Below, piece by piece: positions 6,948 through 13,839 of a stretch of DNA of 13,891 bases. A program made the translations under genes and the position numbers. The stretch is from an uncultured Clostridia bacterium. Its GTDB lineage: Bacteria > Bacillota > Clostridia > Christensenellales > Pumilibacteraceae. Every line of letters starts with the position of its first letter. The first letter of the stretch is position 1. Under the pieces are notes generated by a model, which saw only the letters and a program-made list of their open reading frames with translations, made no database searches and was not told the origin of the DNA. The stretch lies in NCBI GenBank assembly GCA_934277845.1, contig CAKQVV010000034.1:1-13891 (forward strand). The letters run 5' to 3'.

Positions 6948-8588
6948 ATGAGTGAAGAATTGAACAACAACGTCACCGAAGAAACCGCGACTGCGGCTCC
7001 GGCGGCGGAAGAGGCTCCGGTAGAGTCGAAAGCCAGAACCAAGTTCGGCAGAAAGCTCGACAACTACTTCGGCATCACGAAAGAGAAGAGCACGTTCGGC
7101 ACCGAAATCGTCGCGGGCATCGTGACGTTCCTTGCAATGGCTTACATTCTCGTCGTCAACCCGAACGCGATTCTGAGCGGCAGTTCGAATCCGCTGTTCC
7201 AATACGCCGGGCTTGACAAAGTTCTCAGTCCGTCCATCTTCCTTGCCACCGCTTTCGGCGCAATCATCGGCACGCTGCTTATGGCGTTCCTCGCGAAGAT
7301 GCCTCTCGCGCAGGCTTCCGGTATGGGACTTAACTACACCGTGGGCGCAGTGCTCGGCGGCTCGCTGGGATTTGCGGTTTCCTATGGCAACGTAATGCTG
7401 CTCGTCCTGATTTCCGGTATCTTGTTCCTGCTCCTTTCCGTCATTAAGGTCAAGGGCGTTGCGATCCGTGAAATCATTTTCGACGGCATTCCGGAGTGCG
7501 TACGCGGCTCGATCGCAGTAGGTATCGGCTTGTTTATCGCCTTTATCGGTATGCAGAACGCCGGTCTTATCGTTTCGACCTATATTCCGATTACCGGCGA
7601 AGGCGGCGTGTTCCTTTTCGGTATCACCGGCACGCTTGTCGACCTTGTTCAATTCAACGTTTACGGCGCGGGTGCTTACGCTGCGGCGGGCGCGGTTGTC
7701 TGCCTCGTCGGCTTGCTCTCGATTGCCGTGCTTGAACATTTCAAAGTAAAGGGCGGCGTCATCATCGGCGTCATCATCGCGACGCTCGTCGGTATTCCTC
7801 TCGGCGTTACCGAATGGTCCGGTCAGAGCTGGAAGTTCTGGGAGCATTTCGCTAACTTCTTCAGTTTCGATTCTTCCAAGGGCGGCGTTTTCTTCTCGGC
7901 GTTCACCGAGGGCTTTAACTGGACTGCCGGCGCCAAGGCTATTATGCCTTGCGTAATGACCATAATTACCTTCTGCATGATCGATATGTTCGACACCATG
8001 GGTACCATCGTCGGTTGCTGCGTTCCCGTAGGTCTTGCCGACGAGAAGGGCAAGCCGTTCCACTACAACGGCATCATGATGTCCGACTCCATCGCAACCT
8101 GCACCGGCGCAATGTTCGGTACTTCCACCGTCACCACCTTCGTCGAGTCCGGCTCGGGTATCGCGGCAGGCGGCAGAACCGGTCTTACCGCTCTTACCAC
8201 CGCGGTGCTGTTCATCCTTTCGATCTTCCTGTTCCCGCTGTTCGCGTCCATTCCCGGTCCGGCTGCGGCTGCGGCGCTCCTTTACGTCGGCTGCCTTATG
8301 CTTAAAGGCATCACCAACATCAAGATCGACGGTATCAAGAACACCGTTCCCGCGTTCCTTACCATCGCTATGATGCCGCTTTCCTACAGCATCACCGACG
8401 GTATCGGTTTCGGACTTCTTTCTTACGTCCTTATCGACCTCGTGATCTACATCGTCGATTGCATCAAGTACGCTTGCGTCAAGGGCAAGAACCCCGAGGC
8501 AGTCAAGCCGAAGTGGGATCTCCATGTAGTAACCATCATCGTCGCGGTACTCTTCCTCGTGTACTTCTTCGTACCGACCACGTTTTAA
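6948..8588 (+). CDS. NCS2-family purine permease (AzgA/PbuG-like)
   Basis: This 546-residue inner-membrane protein should import guanine and/or hypoxanthine with protons. Evidence: the AzgA-group opening TEIVAGIVTFLAMAYI followed by VVNPNAIL (52-75), the NCS2 segment ASGMGLNYTVGAVLGG, the DMFDTMGTIVG motif near residue 350, and many hydrophobic spans consistent with 12-14 transmembrane helices. A soluble, acidic, Ala/Glu-rich N-terminus of about 35 residues precedes the first conserved segment. It is longer than typical members (about 430-440), through this N-terminus and extended loops around 280-330. AGGAG precedes the ATG at good spacing. The guanine riboswitch upstream supports guanine/hypoxanthine over adenine. 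It is a single-gene transcript closed by the terminator at 8611-8661. A long antisense open frame over it is a codon-bias shadow. Confidence 0.94.
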   Translation: MSEELNNNVTEETATAAPAAEEAPVESKARTKFGRKLDNYFGITKEKSTFGTEIVAGIVTFLAMAYILVVNPNAILSGSSNPLFQYAGLDKVLSPSIFLATAFGAIIGTLLMAFLAKMPLAQASGMGLNYTVGAVLGGSLGFAVSYGNVMLLVLISGILFLLLSVIKVKGVAIREIIFDGIPECVRGSIAVGIGLFIAFIGMQNAGLIVSTYIPITGEGGVFLFGITGTLVDLVQFNVYGAGAYAAAGAVVCLVGLLSIAVLEHFKVKGGVIIGVIIATLVGIPLGVTEWSGQSWKFWEHFANFFSFDSSKGGVFFSAFTEGFNWTAGAKAIMPCVMTIITFCMIDMFDTMGTIVGCCVPVGLADEKGKPFHYNGIMMSDSIATCTGAMFGTSTVTTFVESGSGIAAGGRTGLTALTTAVLFILSIFLFPLFASIPGPAAAAALLYVGCLMLKGITNIKIDGIKNTVPAFLTIAMMPLSYSITDGIGFGLLSYVLIDLVIYIVDCIKYACVKGKNPEAVKPKWDLHVVTIIVAVLFLVYFFVPTTF

Positions 8589-8610
8589 TCTCGCTTAATC
8601 TTTCAGATTA

Positions 8611-8661
8611 ACATAGGCTTGGGGAGCTTGGCAGTAAATGCCGGGCTCCCTTTTCTATGTT
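8611..8661 (+). terminator. Terminator of the permease gene, nested hairpin
   Basis: The inner hairpin GGGAGC..GGCA (8622-8633) pairs with TGCC.GGCTCCC (8639-8650) and is followed by TTTT. An outer stem, AACATAG (8611-8617) with CTATGTT (8655-8661), encloses the whole unit including the T run, an uncommon arrangement. Confidence 0.85.
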
Positions 8662-8681
8662 AAATGTTATTATTTTTTTAT

Positions 8682-8895
8682 TGCAGGGGATTCCACGTCG
8701 CAGCGGCATTGTTTTTTAAGTTAAACAATGCCGTCGCTCCTCTGAATGACGTTGTAAGACGTAAAGGTTTCGTTTTATTTATCCTTATAAATTATCCTGA
8801 AAATCAAACGCGCACTTTCCGTCCACCCCGTCATTCAGAGCAAATGCACCGGCATTTGCGTGGGATCCCCCACATGGAGCGAATACTCTACCTTA
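8682..8895. repeat. Composite inverted-repeat element, copy 3
   Basis: The reversed module is at 8682-8751 (GGGGATTCCACG, hairpin GGCATTG/CAATGCC, CTCTGAATGACG). The forward module is at 8829-8895 (CGTCATTCAGAG, 8-bp hairpin GCAAATGC/GCATTTGC with ACCG loop, CGTGGGATCCCCCACATGGAGC, CCTTA). The spacer matches the copy at 3547-3764, including TTTTATTTATCCTTA and CTGAAAATC. It lies between the convergent permease and purA genes. The remainder of 8589-9028 holds only terminators and a possible decayed repeat at 8916-8945. Confidence 0.85.
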
Positions 8896-8969
8896 AACAG
8901 ACACCCGATGCAGCAGAGAGCCGGCGGCGCAGCCGACTGAGGAATTGTAAAAATAAACTAAAACATTAC

Positions 8970-9008
8970 AAAAAAACCGCCACTCTCTCAAAACCGAGAG
9001 AGTGGCGG
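8970..9008 (-). terminator. Terminator of purA
   Basis: A perfect 13-bp stem, CCGCCACTCTCTC (8977-8989) with GAGAGAGTGGCGG (8996-9008), has a 6-base loop and, reading on the minus strand, is followed by a run of seven T. It starts about 20 bases after the purA stop codon. Confidence 0.95.
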
Positions 9009-9028
9009 TTAACGTATCACAAACCTTA

Positions 9029-10300
9029 TTATCTGTTCAGATTCTGTTCGCGGTCGGGACCGACGCCCACCATAGTGACGGGGCAGTCGATTTCCTTTTC
9101 GATACGCTCGATATACGCCTTGGCATTAGCCGGCAACTCGTCGAACGACTTTGCATGCGTTATATCCTCAGTCCAACCGGGCATTTCGATGTACACGGGC
9201 TTGCACCCCTCGAGTTCGGAAATATCGGTGGGGAAGTCGTACACGGTTTCGCCGTTTTTCTCGTAAGCCACGCAGATTTTGAGAGTTTTAATACCGGTCA
9301 GCGTGTCGAGTTTGTTGATCGCGAGTTTGGTCAAGCCGTTGACGCGCACGGAGAATTTGAGAATAACCGCGTCCAGCCAGCCGCAACGCCGCGCCCTGCC
9401 GGTAGTCACGCCGTATTCCGCGCCCACCTTGCGGATATAATCGCCGGTTTCGTCGTCAAGTTCGGTGGGGAACGGACCTTTGCCCACGCGTGTGGTATAA
9501 GCCTTTCCCACGCCGATAACGTCGTCGATGAGCGTAGGGCCCACGCCCGAGCCTTCGCAGAAACCGCCTGCCGTAGGGTGCGAACTCGTCACGAACGGAT
9601 AAGTCCCCATATCGAGATCGAGAAGAGTACCTTGCGCGCCCTCGAACAGCACGTTTTTGCCCGCCTTAATTGCGTTGAACACAAGAACCGAAGTGTCGGT
9701 CACAAACGGCGCGAGGCGTTTGGCATATTCGCAGTAATCGTTATAAACCGTTTCAAAGTCCACAGGCTCGCCGCCGTAAACGGCAGAGATGATCTTGTTT
9801 TTGACCGCTATATTCTTTTTGAGTTTCTCGCGGAAAACGTCGGGATTGATCAGGTCGCACATGCGAATACCGATACGTTCGGCTTTGTCCATATAGCACG
9901 GACCGATTCCGTTTTTAGTAGTGCCGATGTCCTCATTGCCGCGGGCGAGTTCGCTCAGCTTGTCGATTTCGACGTGGTAGGGAAGAATTACGTGCGCGCG
10001 CGCGTCGATTTTCAGGTTTTTCATCGAAACGCCGCGTGAAGTCAGATCGTCGATTTCCCTGAGAATAACCGCGGGGGAAATAACGGTGCCGTTACCCACC
10101 ACGCAAACGGTGTCCGGGTAGAGAATACCGCTCGGGATAAGGCGCAGTTTATAGGTAGAATCCCCGCAAACCACGGTATGCCCCGCGTTGCTTCCGCCCT
10201 GAGCGCGAACCACCACGTCCGCGTCGGCGGCAAGAATATCGATAGTTTTACCTTTGCCTTCGTCGCCCCATTGAGCGCCGACTAACGCTGTTGCCGACAT
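9029..10300 (-). CDS. purA: Adenylosuccinate synthetase
   Basis: PurA joins IMP and aspartate using GTP to make adenylosuccinate, the first step from IMP to AMP. At 423 residues it has the usual length and all hallmarks: WGDEGKGK (11-18) with catalytic D13, GGSNAGHT (35-42) with catalytic H41, GIGPCYMDKAERIGIR (the second family signature), FEGAQGTLLDLDMGTYPFVT, the TGRARRCGWLD arginine segment that contacts IMP, and NKLDTLTG for GTP. It is cytoplasmic. GGAGG stands before the ATG at normal spacing. It has its own promoter but lies 112 bp behind the MATE gene on the same strand with no terminator between, so readthrough is possible. It is convergent with the purine permease. Confidence 0.98.
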   Translation of the reverse strand: MSATALVGAQWGDEGKGKTIDILAADADVVVRAQGGSNAGHTVVCGDSTYKLRLIPSGILYPDTVCVVGNGTVISPAVILREIDDLTSRGVSMKNLKIDARAHVILPYHVEIDKLSELARGNEDIGTTKNGIGPCYMDKAERIGIRMCDLINPDVFREKLKKNIAVKNKIISAVYGGEPVDFETVYNDYCEYAKRLAPFVTDTSVLVFNAIKAGKNVLFEGAQGTLLDLDMGTYPFVTSSHPTAGGFCEGSGVGPTLIDDVIGVGKAYTTRVGKGPFPTELDDETGDYIRKVGAEYGVTTGRARRCGWLDAVILKFSVRVNGLTKLAINKLDTLTGIKTLKICVAYEKNGETVYDFPTDISELEGCKPVYIEMPGWTEDITHAKSFDELPANAKAYIERIEKEIDCPVTMVGVGPDREQNLNR

Positions 10301-10350
10301 ATATGTTACCTCCGGAAAAACGTACGGACAAAAAGCCCGCCCACTTTGGT

Positions 10351-10379
10351 ATTATATCGTTTTTCGCGGAATTTGTCAA
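10351..10379 (-). promoter_or_regulatory. Promoter of purA
   Basis: On the minus strand, consensus TTGACA (10374-10379) and consensus TATAAT (10351-10356) are separated by 17 bp. The start is near 10344, giving a leader of about 44 bases. No purine riboswitch fold is seen in that leader. Confidence 0.92.
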
Positions 10380-10412
10380 AGATAAAACCGCGATAAACCC
10401 AAAACTCACCGA

Positions 10413-11855
10413 TTATTCACTTTGCGCGACTACGGCTCCGACATTGTCGCGGTACTCGTCAAGCGGCGAAACGTACTTTTTCACGACGAACAGTATTGTA
10501 GCGAGAGAGTAAACGAACGCGACGACTTCGGCGATAACCGCGCCCCACCAAATCCCGTCCGCGCCGAAAAAACGCCCCATAACGTAACTTGCGGGCATAA
10601 GCACGACCAGAAGTCGCAGAAGAGCCACGATCATCGAGCGCACGCCCAAGCCCAGCGCCTGAAAAGCGGCGGCGAAAATTATACTGCATGCGGCGATCGG
10701 GAACGCGATAGCGGATATTCTCATTATAGTAACGCCGGTTTCGAGTTCGCTTTTCAGCGCGCCTACCGCTTCGTTAGAGGCGTGGAAACATCTAAGAAGC
10801 GGCGCGGGCGCGGTTTCAAACAGAACAAGCCCCAGCGCGCCGATAATTAGCGCCACGACTGTGGACGCGGCGATCGCTTTTTTGACGCGACTTCCGTCAC
10901 CCATGCCGTAATTGAACGCGATTACCGGTATCGCGGCGTTATTCAAGCCGTACACCAGCATCAACACGAAGTACTGCAATTTGTAAAATATCCCGTAAAT
11001 TCCGACGAGCAAGTCTTTTTCCGCGCCCGAATAGAGAAACCCGAACGTTATCTGCATTACGAGCGTAGTCAGCGACTGCAAGCATTGAAGCACGATTGCG
11101 GGCAAACCCACTTTGAAAATTTCGGATAGCGAGCGTCCGTTCGGCGTGATCATCGCCTTGACGCTCACGCGGATTTCGGGGTTGAATTTAATGTTAAGCA
11201 AAAGCCCGACTATCATCGATGCCCATTGCCCTATAATCGTCGCGACCGCCGCGCCGGTGACGCCCATATCGAAAACGAAAATAAACAGCGGATCGAGCGC
11301 GATGTTCGTCAGCGCGCCGGCAAGTTGCATTATCATCGCAAGGTTCGTTCTGCCGGTAGAACAAAGGGTACGTTCCGCCATGAGTTGAACGAACTGCCCG
11401 AGCGAAAACATAAGGCAAACGCCGAGGTATTTTCTGCCGTACTCGGCAACGACCGCGCTTGACGTGCAGATATCAAAGTACGCGCCGCCGAAGAATACGA
11501 TCAAACCGAAAACGGCGAATACGACCGTAAAACACAGCATAAGGAAATAGCCGTTGCCCGCCGCCGCGTCTGCTTTTTTCGCGTCGTTCATGCCGAGCGC
11601 TTTGGATAGAAGCGCACCCGCGCCCACGCCCGTACCCACGCTCGCCGCGACCATCAGCATCTGAACGGGGTAGGCGTATCCGAGCGCCTGCAACGCTTCC
11701 GCACGTTCTGGCAGCATGCCGATAAAAATGCTGTCCACCACGTTGTAAAGCGCCTGAATCATCATCGAAAGCATCATGGGAAGTGCCATCGTGATTATCA
11801 GTTTTACCACCGGCATGTCTGCCATTTTATTTCCTGTTTTAATTTGTTCAGCCAT
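10413..11855 (-). CDS. MATE-family multidrug/toxin exporter
   Basis: This 480-residue membrane antiporter exports drugs or metabolites using an Na+ or H+ gradient. The first helix, with the segment MALPMMLSMMIQALYNVVDS and then IFIG, is typical of MATE proteins of the MepA-like clostridial group. A second half of similar pattern begins near residue 245 (VGLPAIVLQCLQSLTTLVMQ). Hydrophobic spans fit 12 helices in two halves of six. I place the start at the ATG at 11855, preceded by GGGAGG at good spacing. The open frame runs another 34 codons upstream (first ATG 11957, another at 11936), but that stretch covers a hairpin/T-run leader and a possible -10 box. The substrate cannot be predicted. 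No regulator gene of the MarR or TetR type is adjacent. Confidence 0.93.
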   Translation of the reverse strand: MAEQIKTGNKMADMPVVKLIITMALPMMLSMMIQALYNVVDSIFIGMLPERAEALQALGYAYPVQMLMVAASVGTGVGAGALLSKALGMNDAKKADAAAGNGYFLMLCFTVVFAVFGLIVFFGGAYFDICTSSAVVAEYGRKYLGVCLMFSLGQFVQLMAERTLCSTGRTNLAMIMQLAGALTNIALDPLFIFVFDMGVTGAAVATIIGQWASMIVGLLLNIKFNPEIRVSVKAMITPNGRSLSEIFKVGLPAIVLQCLQSLTTLVMQITFGFLYSGAEKDLLVGIYGIFYKLQYFVLMLVYGLNNAAIPVIAFNYGMGDGSRVKKAIAASTVVALIIGALGLVLFETAPAPLLRCFHASNEAVGALKSELETGVTIMRISAIAFPIAACSIIFAAAFQALGLGVRSMIVALLRLLVVLMPASYVMGRFFGADGIWWGAVIAEVVAFVYSLATILFVVKKYVSPLDEYRDNVGAVVAQSE

Positions 11856-11888
11856 AATTAAACCTCCCGGTAAGTATCGATAAGGACA

Positions 11889-11922
11889 AAATAAAAGCGC
11901 AAACCCGCAACCGGATTTACGC
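11889..11922 (-). terminator. Terminator-like hairpin in the MATE 5' leader (possible attenuator)
   Basis: On the minus strand, GCGTAAATCCG (11922-11912) pairs fully, with two G-T pairs, to CGGGTTTGCGC (11907-11897) around a 4-base loop, followed by TTTTATTTT. It stands 34 bases before the MATE start. No minus-strand gene lies upstream for it to terminate, since the next gene up is divergent, so it most likely interrupts the MATE transcript itself. Confidence 0.65.
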
Positions 11923-11945
11923 TGTTTGCCACTCATTGCAACGAT

Positions 11946-11951
11946 ATTGTA
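11946..11951 (-). promoter_or_regulatory. Possible -10 box of the MATE gene
   Basis: On the minus strand, TACAAT lies at 11946-11951. A -35 at 17 bp spacing (TTACGA) is poor. If used, the transcript starts near 11939, upstream of the leader hairpin. The rest of 11952-12093 is AT-rich with T and A runs and shows no other feature. Confidence 0.35.
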
Positions 11952-12093
11952 GCACAATTAACGAAAAATCGTAAGCATTTTGAAGTGGTTTTTTGAAAAA
12001 AATCGGCGAATTTTTTTCATGCCAAAAAAAATCACACTCTCGGCAGAGGTCGACAATTTATTCCGCGCGCAGTGAAAAGTCACGTCGCACAGG

Positions 12094-12123
12094 TTGACAA
12101 ACCCATATAAAAAATTGTATAAT
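12094..12123 (+). promoter_or_regulatory. Promoter of the GNAT-like gene
   Basis: Consensus TTGACA (12094-12099) and TATAAT (12118-12123) are separated by 18 bp. The start is near 12130, giving a leader of about 67 bases without an evident regulatory fold. Confidence 0.88.
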
Positions 12124-12196
12124 TAACCATACGATATAAAAGTTAGGTATAAATAATTCCGCGTTTACCACGGCGCGGCATAAAGGACGGAAACTA

Positions 12197-13348
12197 ATGA
12201 CGGTAAAAGAGGTAACGACGAAGAAACAACGGCGCGAATTTTTCAGATTTCCGCTGAAACTGTACAAGGGCAACGCCTACGCCGTGCCGCAACTCATATC
12301 CGACGAAGAGGACGAGTTCGATCCCGCCGTCAACGACGCGTACAGTTACGCCGAAAGCAAAATGTTTCTTTGCTATGACGACGGCGGCAAGGTCGTGGGC
12401 AGGATCGCCGCGATACTCAACAAAGCATACAACGAAAAACAGAACGTAAAGCAACTGCGTTTTACTCGCTATGACGTCATCGACGACTTTGCCGTTACCG
12501 AAGCGCTTTTCGAGCCGGTAAAAAAATGGGCGAAAGAACTCGGCATGAACGAGATCGTGGGACCGATAGGCTTTTCCGACCTCGACAAGCAAGGCATGCT
12601 TATAGAGGGTTTCGACCGCGACGACATGTACCTTACGATCTACAACCATTCGTATTACGTCACGCACATGGAAAGACTGGGCATGCAAAAAGCCGCCGAC
12701 TGGGTAGAATACCGCATCGCCGTGCCGACCGAGCCGGACGAGCGACTTTACCGCATTGCCGACATGGTAGCGGAGCGATCGGGATTCGAGTACTATGAGA
12801 TAAAAAACTTCAAAAGCGTGGAAAAAGTAATTCACCGTGCGCTCAAAGAGATAATGAACGAAGTTTTCGCGCACCTGTACGGAGTGGTGGAGATTACCGA
12901 CCGCCAGATAAAGCGCGAAGCGGACATGCTGAAACAAGTCTGGGTAAACGACTTTGTGACCGCCGTCAAAAACCGCGAGGGCGAAGTGATCGGTTACGGC
13001 TTTATGGCGCCGTCGGTGTCGAGAGCCATGCGCAAAATGAACGGTCGCCTTACGCTTGGCGGCATAATCCGGCTCATGCGCGACCTCAGCCGCCCGGAAG
13101 TCGTCGACCTGTACAGCATCGGCGTCAAAAAAGAATACCAGAACAGCGGCGTCAACGCCATGATCATGGCTCGCAGCCTGAAAAGCCTGATAAAGCATAA
13201 GGTTAAGTTTATCGAAACCGGACCGGAACTCGAAACCAACGTGCAGATTCAAGCCCAGTGGAAAAAGTACGACAAAGAACAACACCGCCGCCGTCGTTGC
13301 TGGTCGCTGAAACTCGCCGATAATGCCGACGAACAAGAGAAAGAATAA
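12197..13348 (+). CDS. GNAT-like N-acetyltransferase family protein, substrate unknown
   Basis: This is a 383-residue cytoplasmic protein. It resembles a conserved group annotated as GNAT-like proteins (E. coli YghO type), recognised from RFPLKLYKGNAYAVPQLISD (16-35), VVGRIAAILN (65-74), GPIGFSDLDKQGMLIEGFD, and WVEYRIAVP in the middle. In the C-terminal half, DLYSIGVKKEYQNSGVNAMI holds a variant of the acetyl-CoA motif (Q/R-x-x-G-x-G/A): Q315-N-S-G318-V-N320, with Asn in the last position. AAGGA precedes the ATG. It has its own promoter and terminator, so it is a single-gene unit divergent from MATE. The family's function is not known to me; catalytic activity is inferred from fold only. A long antisense open frame over the gene is a shadow. 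Confidence 0.82.
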   Translation: MTVKEVTTKKQRREFFRFPLKLYKGNAYAVPQLISDEEDEFDPAVNDAYSYAESKMFLCYDDGGKVVGRIAAILNKAYNEKQNVKQLRFTRYDVIDDFAVTEALFEPVKKWAKELGMNEIVGPIGFSDLDKQGMLIEGFDRDDMYLTIYNHSYYVTHMERLGMQKAADWVEYRIAVPTEPDERLYRIADMVAERSGFEYYEIKNFKSVEKVIHRALKEIMNEVFAHLYGVVEITDRQIKREADMLKQVWVNDFVTAVKNREGEVIGYGFMAPSVSRAMRKMNGRLTLGGIIRLMRDLSRPEVVDLYSIGVKKEYQNSGVNAMIMARSLKSLIKHKVKFIETGPELETNVQIQAQWKKYDKEQHRRRRCWSLKLADNADEQEKE

Positions 13349-13366
13349 TTAAGTTACAGATTGAGT

Positions 13367-13406
13367 ATAAAGTCACGGTCGCAAAATCCCGTGACTTTAT
13401 TTTTAT
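13367..13406 (+). terminator. Terminator of the GNAT-like gene
   Basis: A perfect 12-bp stem, ATAAAGTCACGG (13367-13378) with CCGTGACTTTAT (13389-13400), has a 10-base loop and is followed by TTTTTAT. It begins 18 bases after the stop codon. The next stretch, 13407-13595, is AT-rich and I see no gene, repeat or hairpin in it. Confidence 0.93.
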
Positions 13407-13595
13407 ATGAGGGGGGGATATAAGGTTTATGTTCCATAGGGAGAACAAAAACAAAAAGCGGACGCGATGAAACGGACAAGTCAAAATAAAATAGAAAATG
13501 AGTGATAAATTACCCGAAAAAGTGACGGCAAAATGTTTCAAAATAGAATAAAGAGATGATTTTTATATGGTTTACACAGCATAGCGCGTTAAAGC

Positions 13596-13624
13596 TTGAA
13601 AAATAAAGATTTTTGTGCTATAAT
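13596..13624 (+). promoter_or_regulatory. Strong promoter for a leader region at the right edge
   Basis: TTGAAA (13596-13601) and consensus TATAAT (13619-13624) are separated by 17 bp, with a TGC extension just before the -10. Transcription should start near 13631, directly at a small hairpin (AGTATC 13634-13639 with GATACT 13648-13653). Confidence 0.85.
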
Positions 13625-13734
13625 ATATTTAATAGTATCCGTATAGAGATACTGAAACATCAAGAACAAGGTAAAGAGGCAGAAAAAACAACAAATTATA
13701 AAAACCAAAAACTCTCGACTGGAGGTAACCGCCT

Positions 13735-13839
13735 ATGAAAAACAATAAGATTACAAGCGCAGAGAAATGCCTTTTCCCTTGCGCTTTTTTGTTCTTTTTC
13801 AAAGAAACTAAACGATATTACAACAATGCCGGGGAATAA
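13735..13839 (+). CDS. Probable 34-residue leader peptide
   Basis: The short ORF runs ATG 13735 to TAA 13837-13839. GGAGG (13721-13725) stands 9 bases upstream, one of the best binding sites in the window, and a strong promoter lies 110 bases upstream. The peptide begins MKNNKITSAEKC, has a hydrophobic centre (LFPCAFLFFF, residues 13-22) and ends KETKRYYNNAGE. An intrinsic-terminator-like hairpin with a long T run lies inside its reading frame, and those Ts encode the Phe/Leu run. This favours a regulatory leader peptide, whose translation controls the downstream gene, over a functional small protein. Nothing in it is a run of one amino acid typical of biosynthetic attenuators, so an antibiotic-stalled ribosome is a plausible trigger. 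A short membrane peptide or toxin is the alternative. Confidence 0.6.
   Translation: MKNNKITSAEKCLFPCAFLFFFKETKRYYNNAGE
13755..13800 (+). terminator. Terminator embedded in the leader ORF
   Basis: AAGCGCA (13755-13761) pairs with TGCGCTT (13780-13786), with some A-T pairing possible in the 18-base loop, followed by TTTTGTTCTTTTT. A ribosome moving through the leader ORF would cover the 5' arm, while one stalled early would leave it free. Confidence 0.65.

Noticed and set aside
6933..8525. 530-codon open frame antisense to the permease
   Set aside because: Its product is rich in Asp, Glu, Arg and His with no recognisable motif, and the plus frame carries clear NCS2 motifs and membrane spans. 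It arises from codon bias.
8664..9266. 200-codon open frame across the repeat and the end of purA
   Set aside because: It runs through two repeat modules, the purA terminator and antisense purA, and its product has no domain.
10301..10344. Riboswitch in the purA leader
   Set aside because: The leader is only about 44 bases and has none of the conserved purine aptamer segments.
12194..13336. 380-codon open frame antisense to the GNAT-like gene
   Set aside because: There is no ribosome site or family motif, and the plus frame has promoter, ribosome site, family motifs and terminator.
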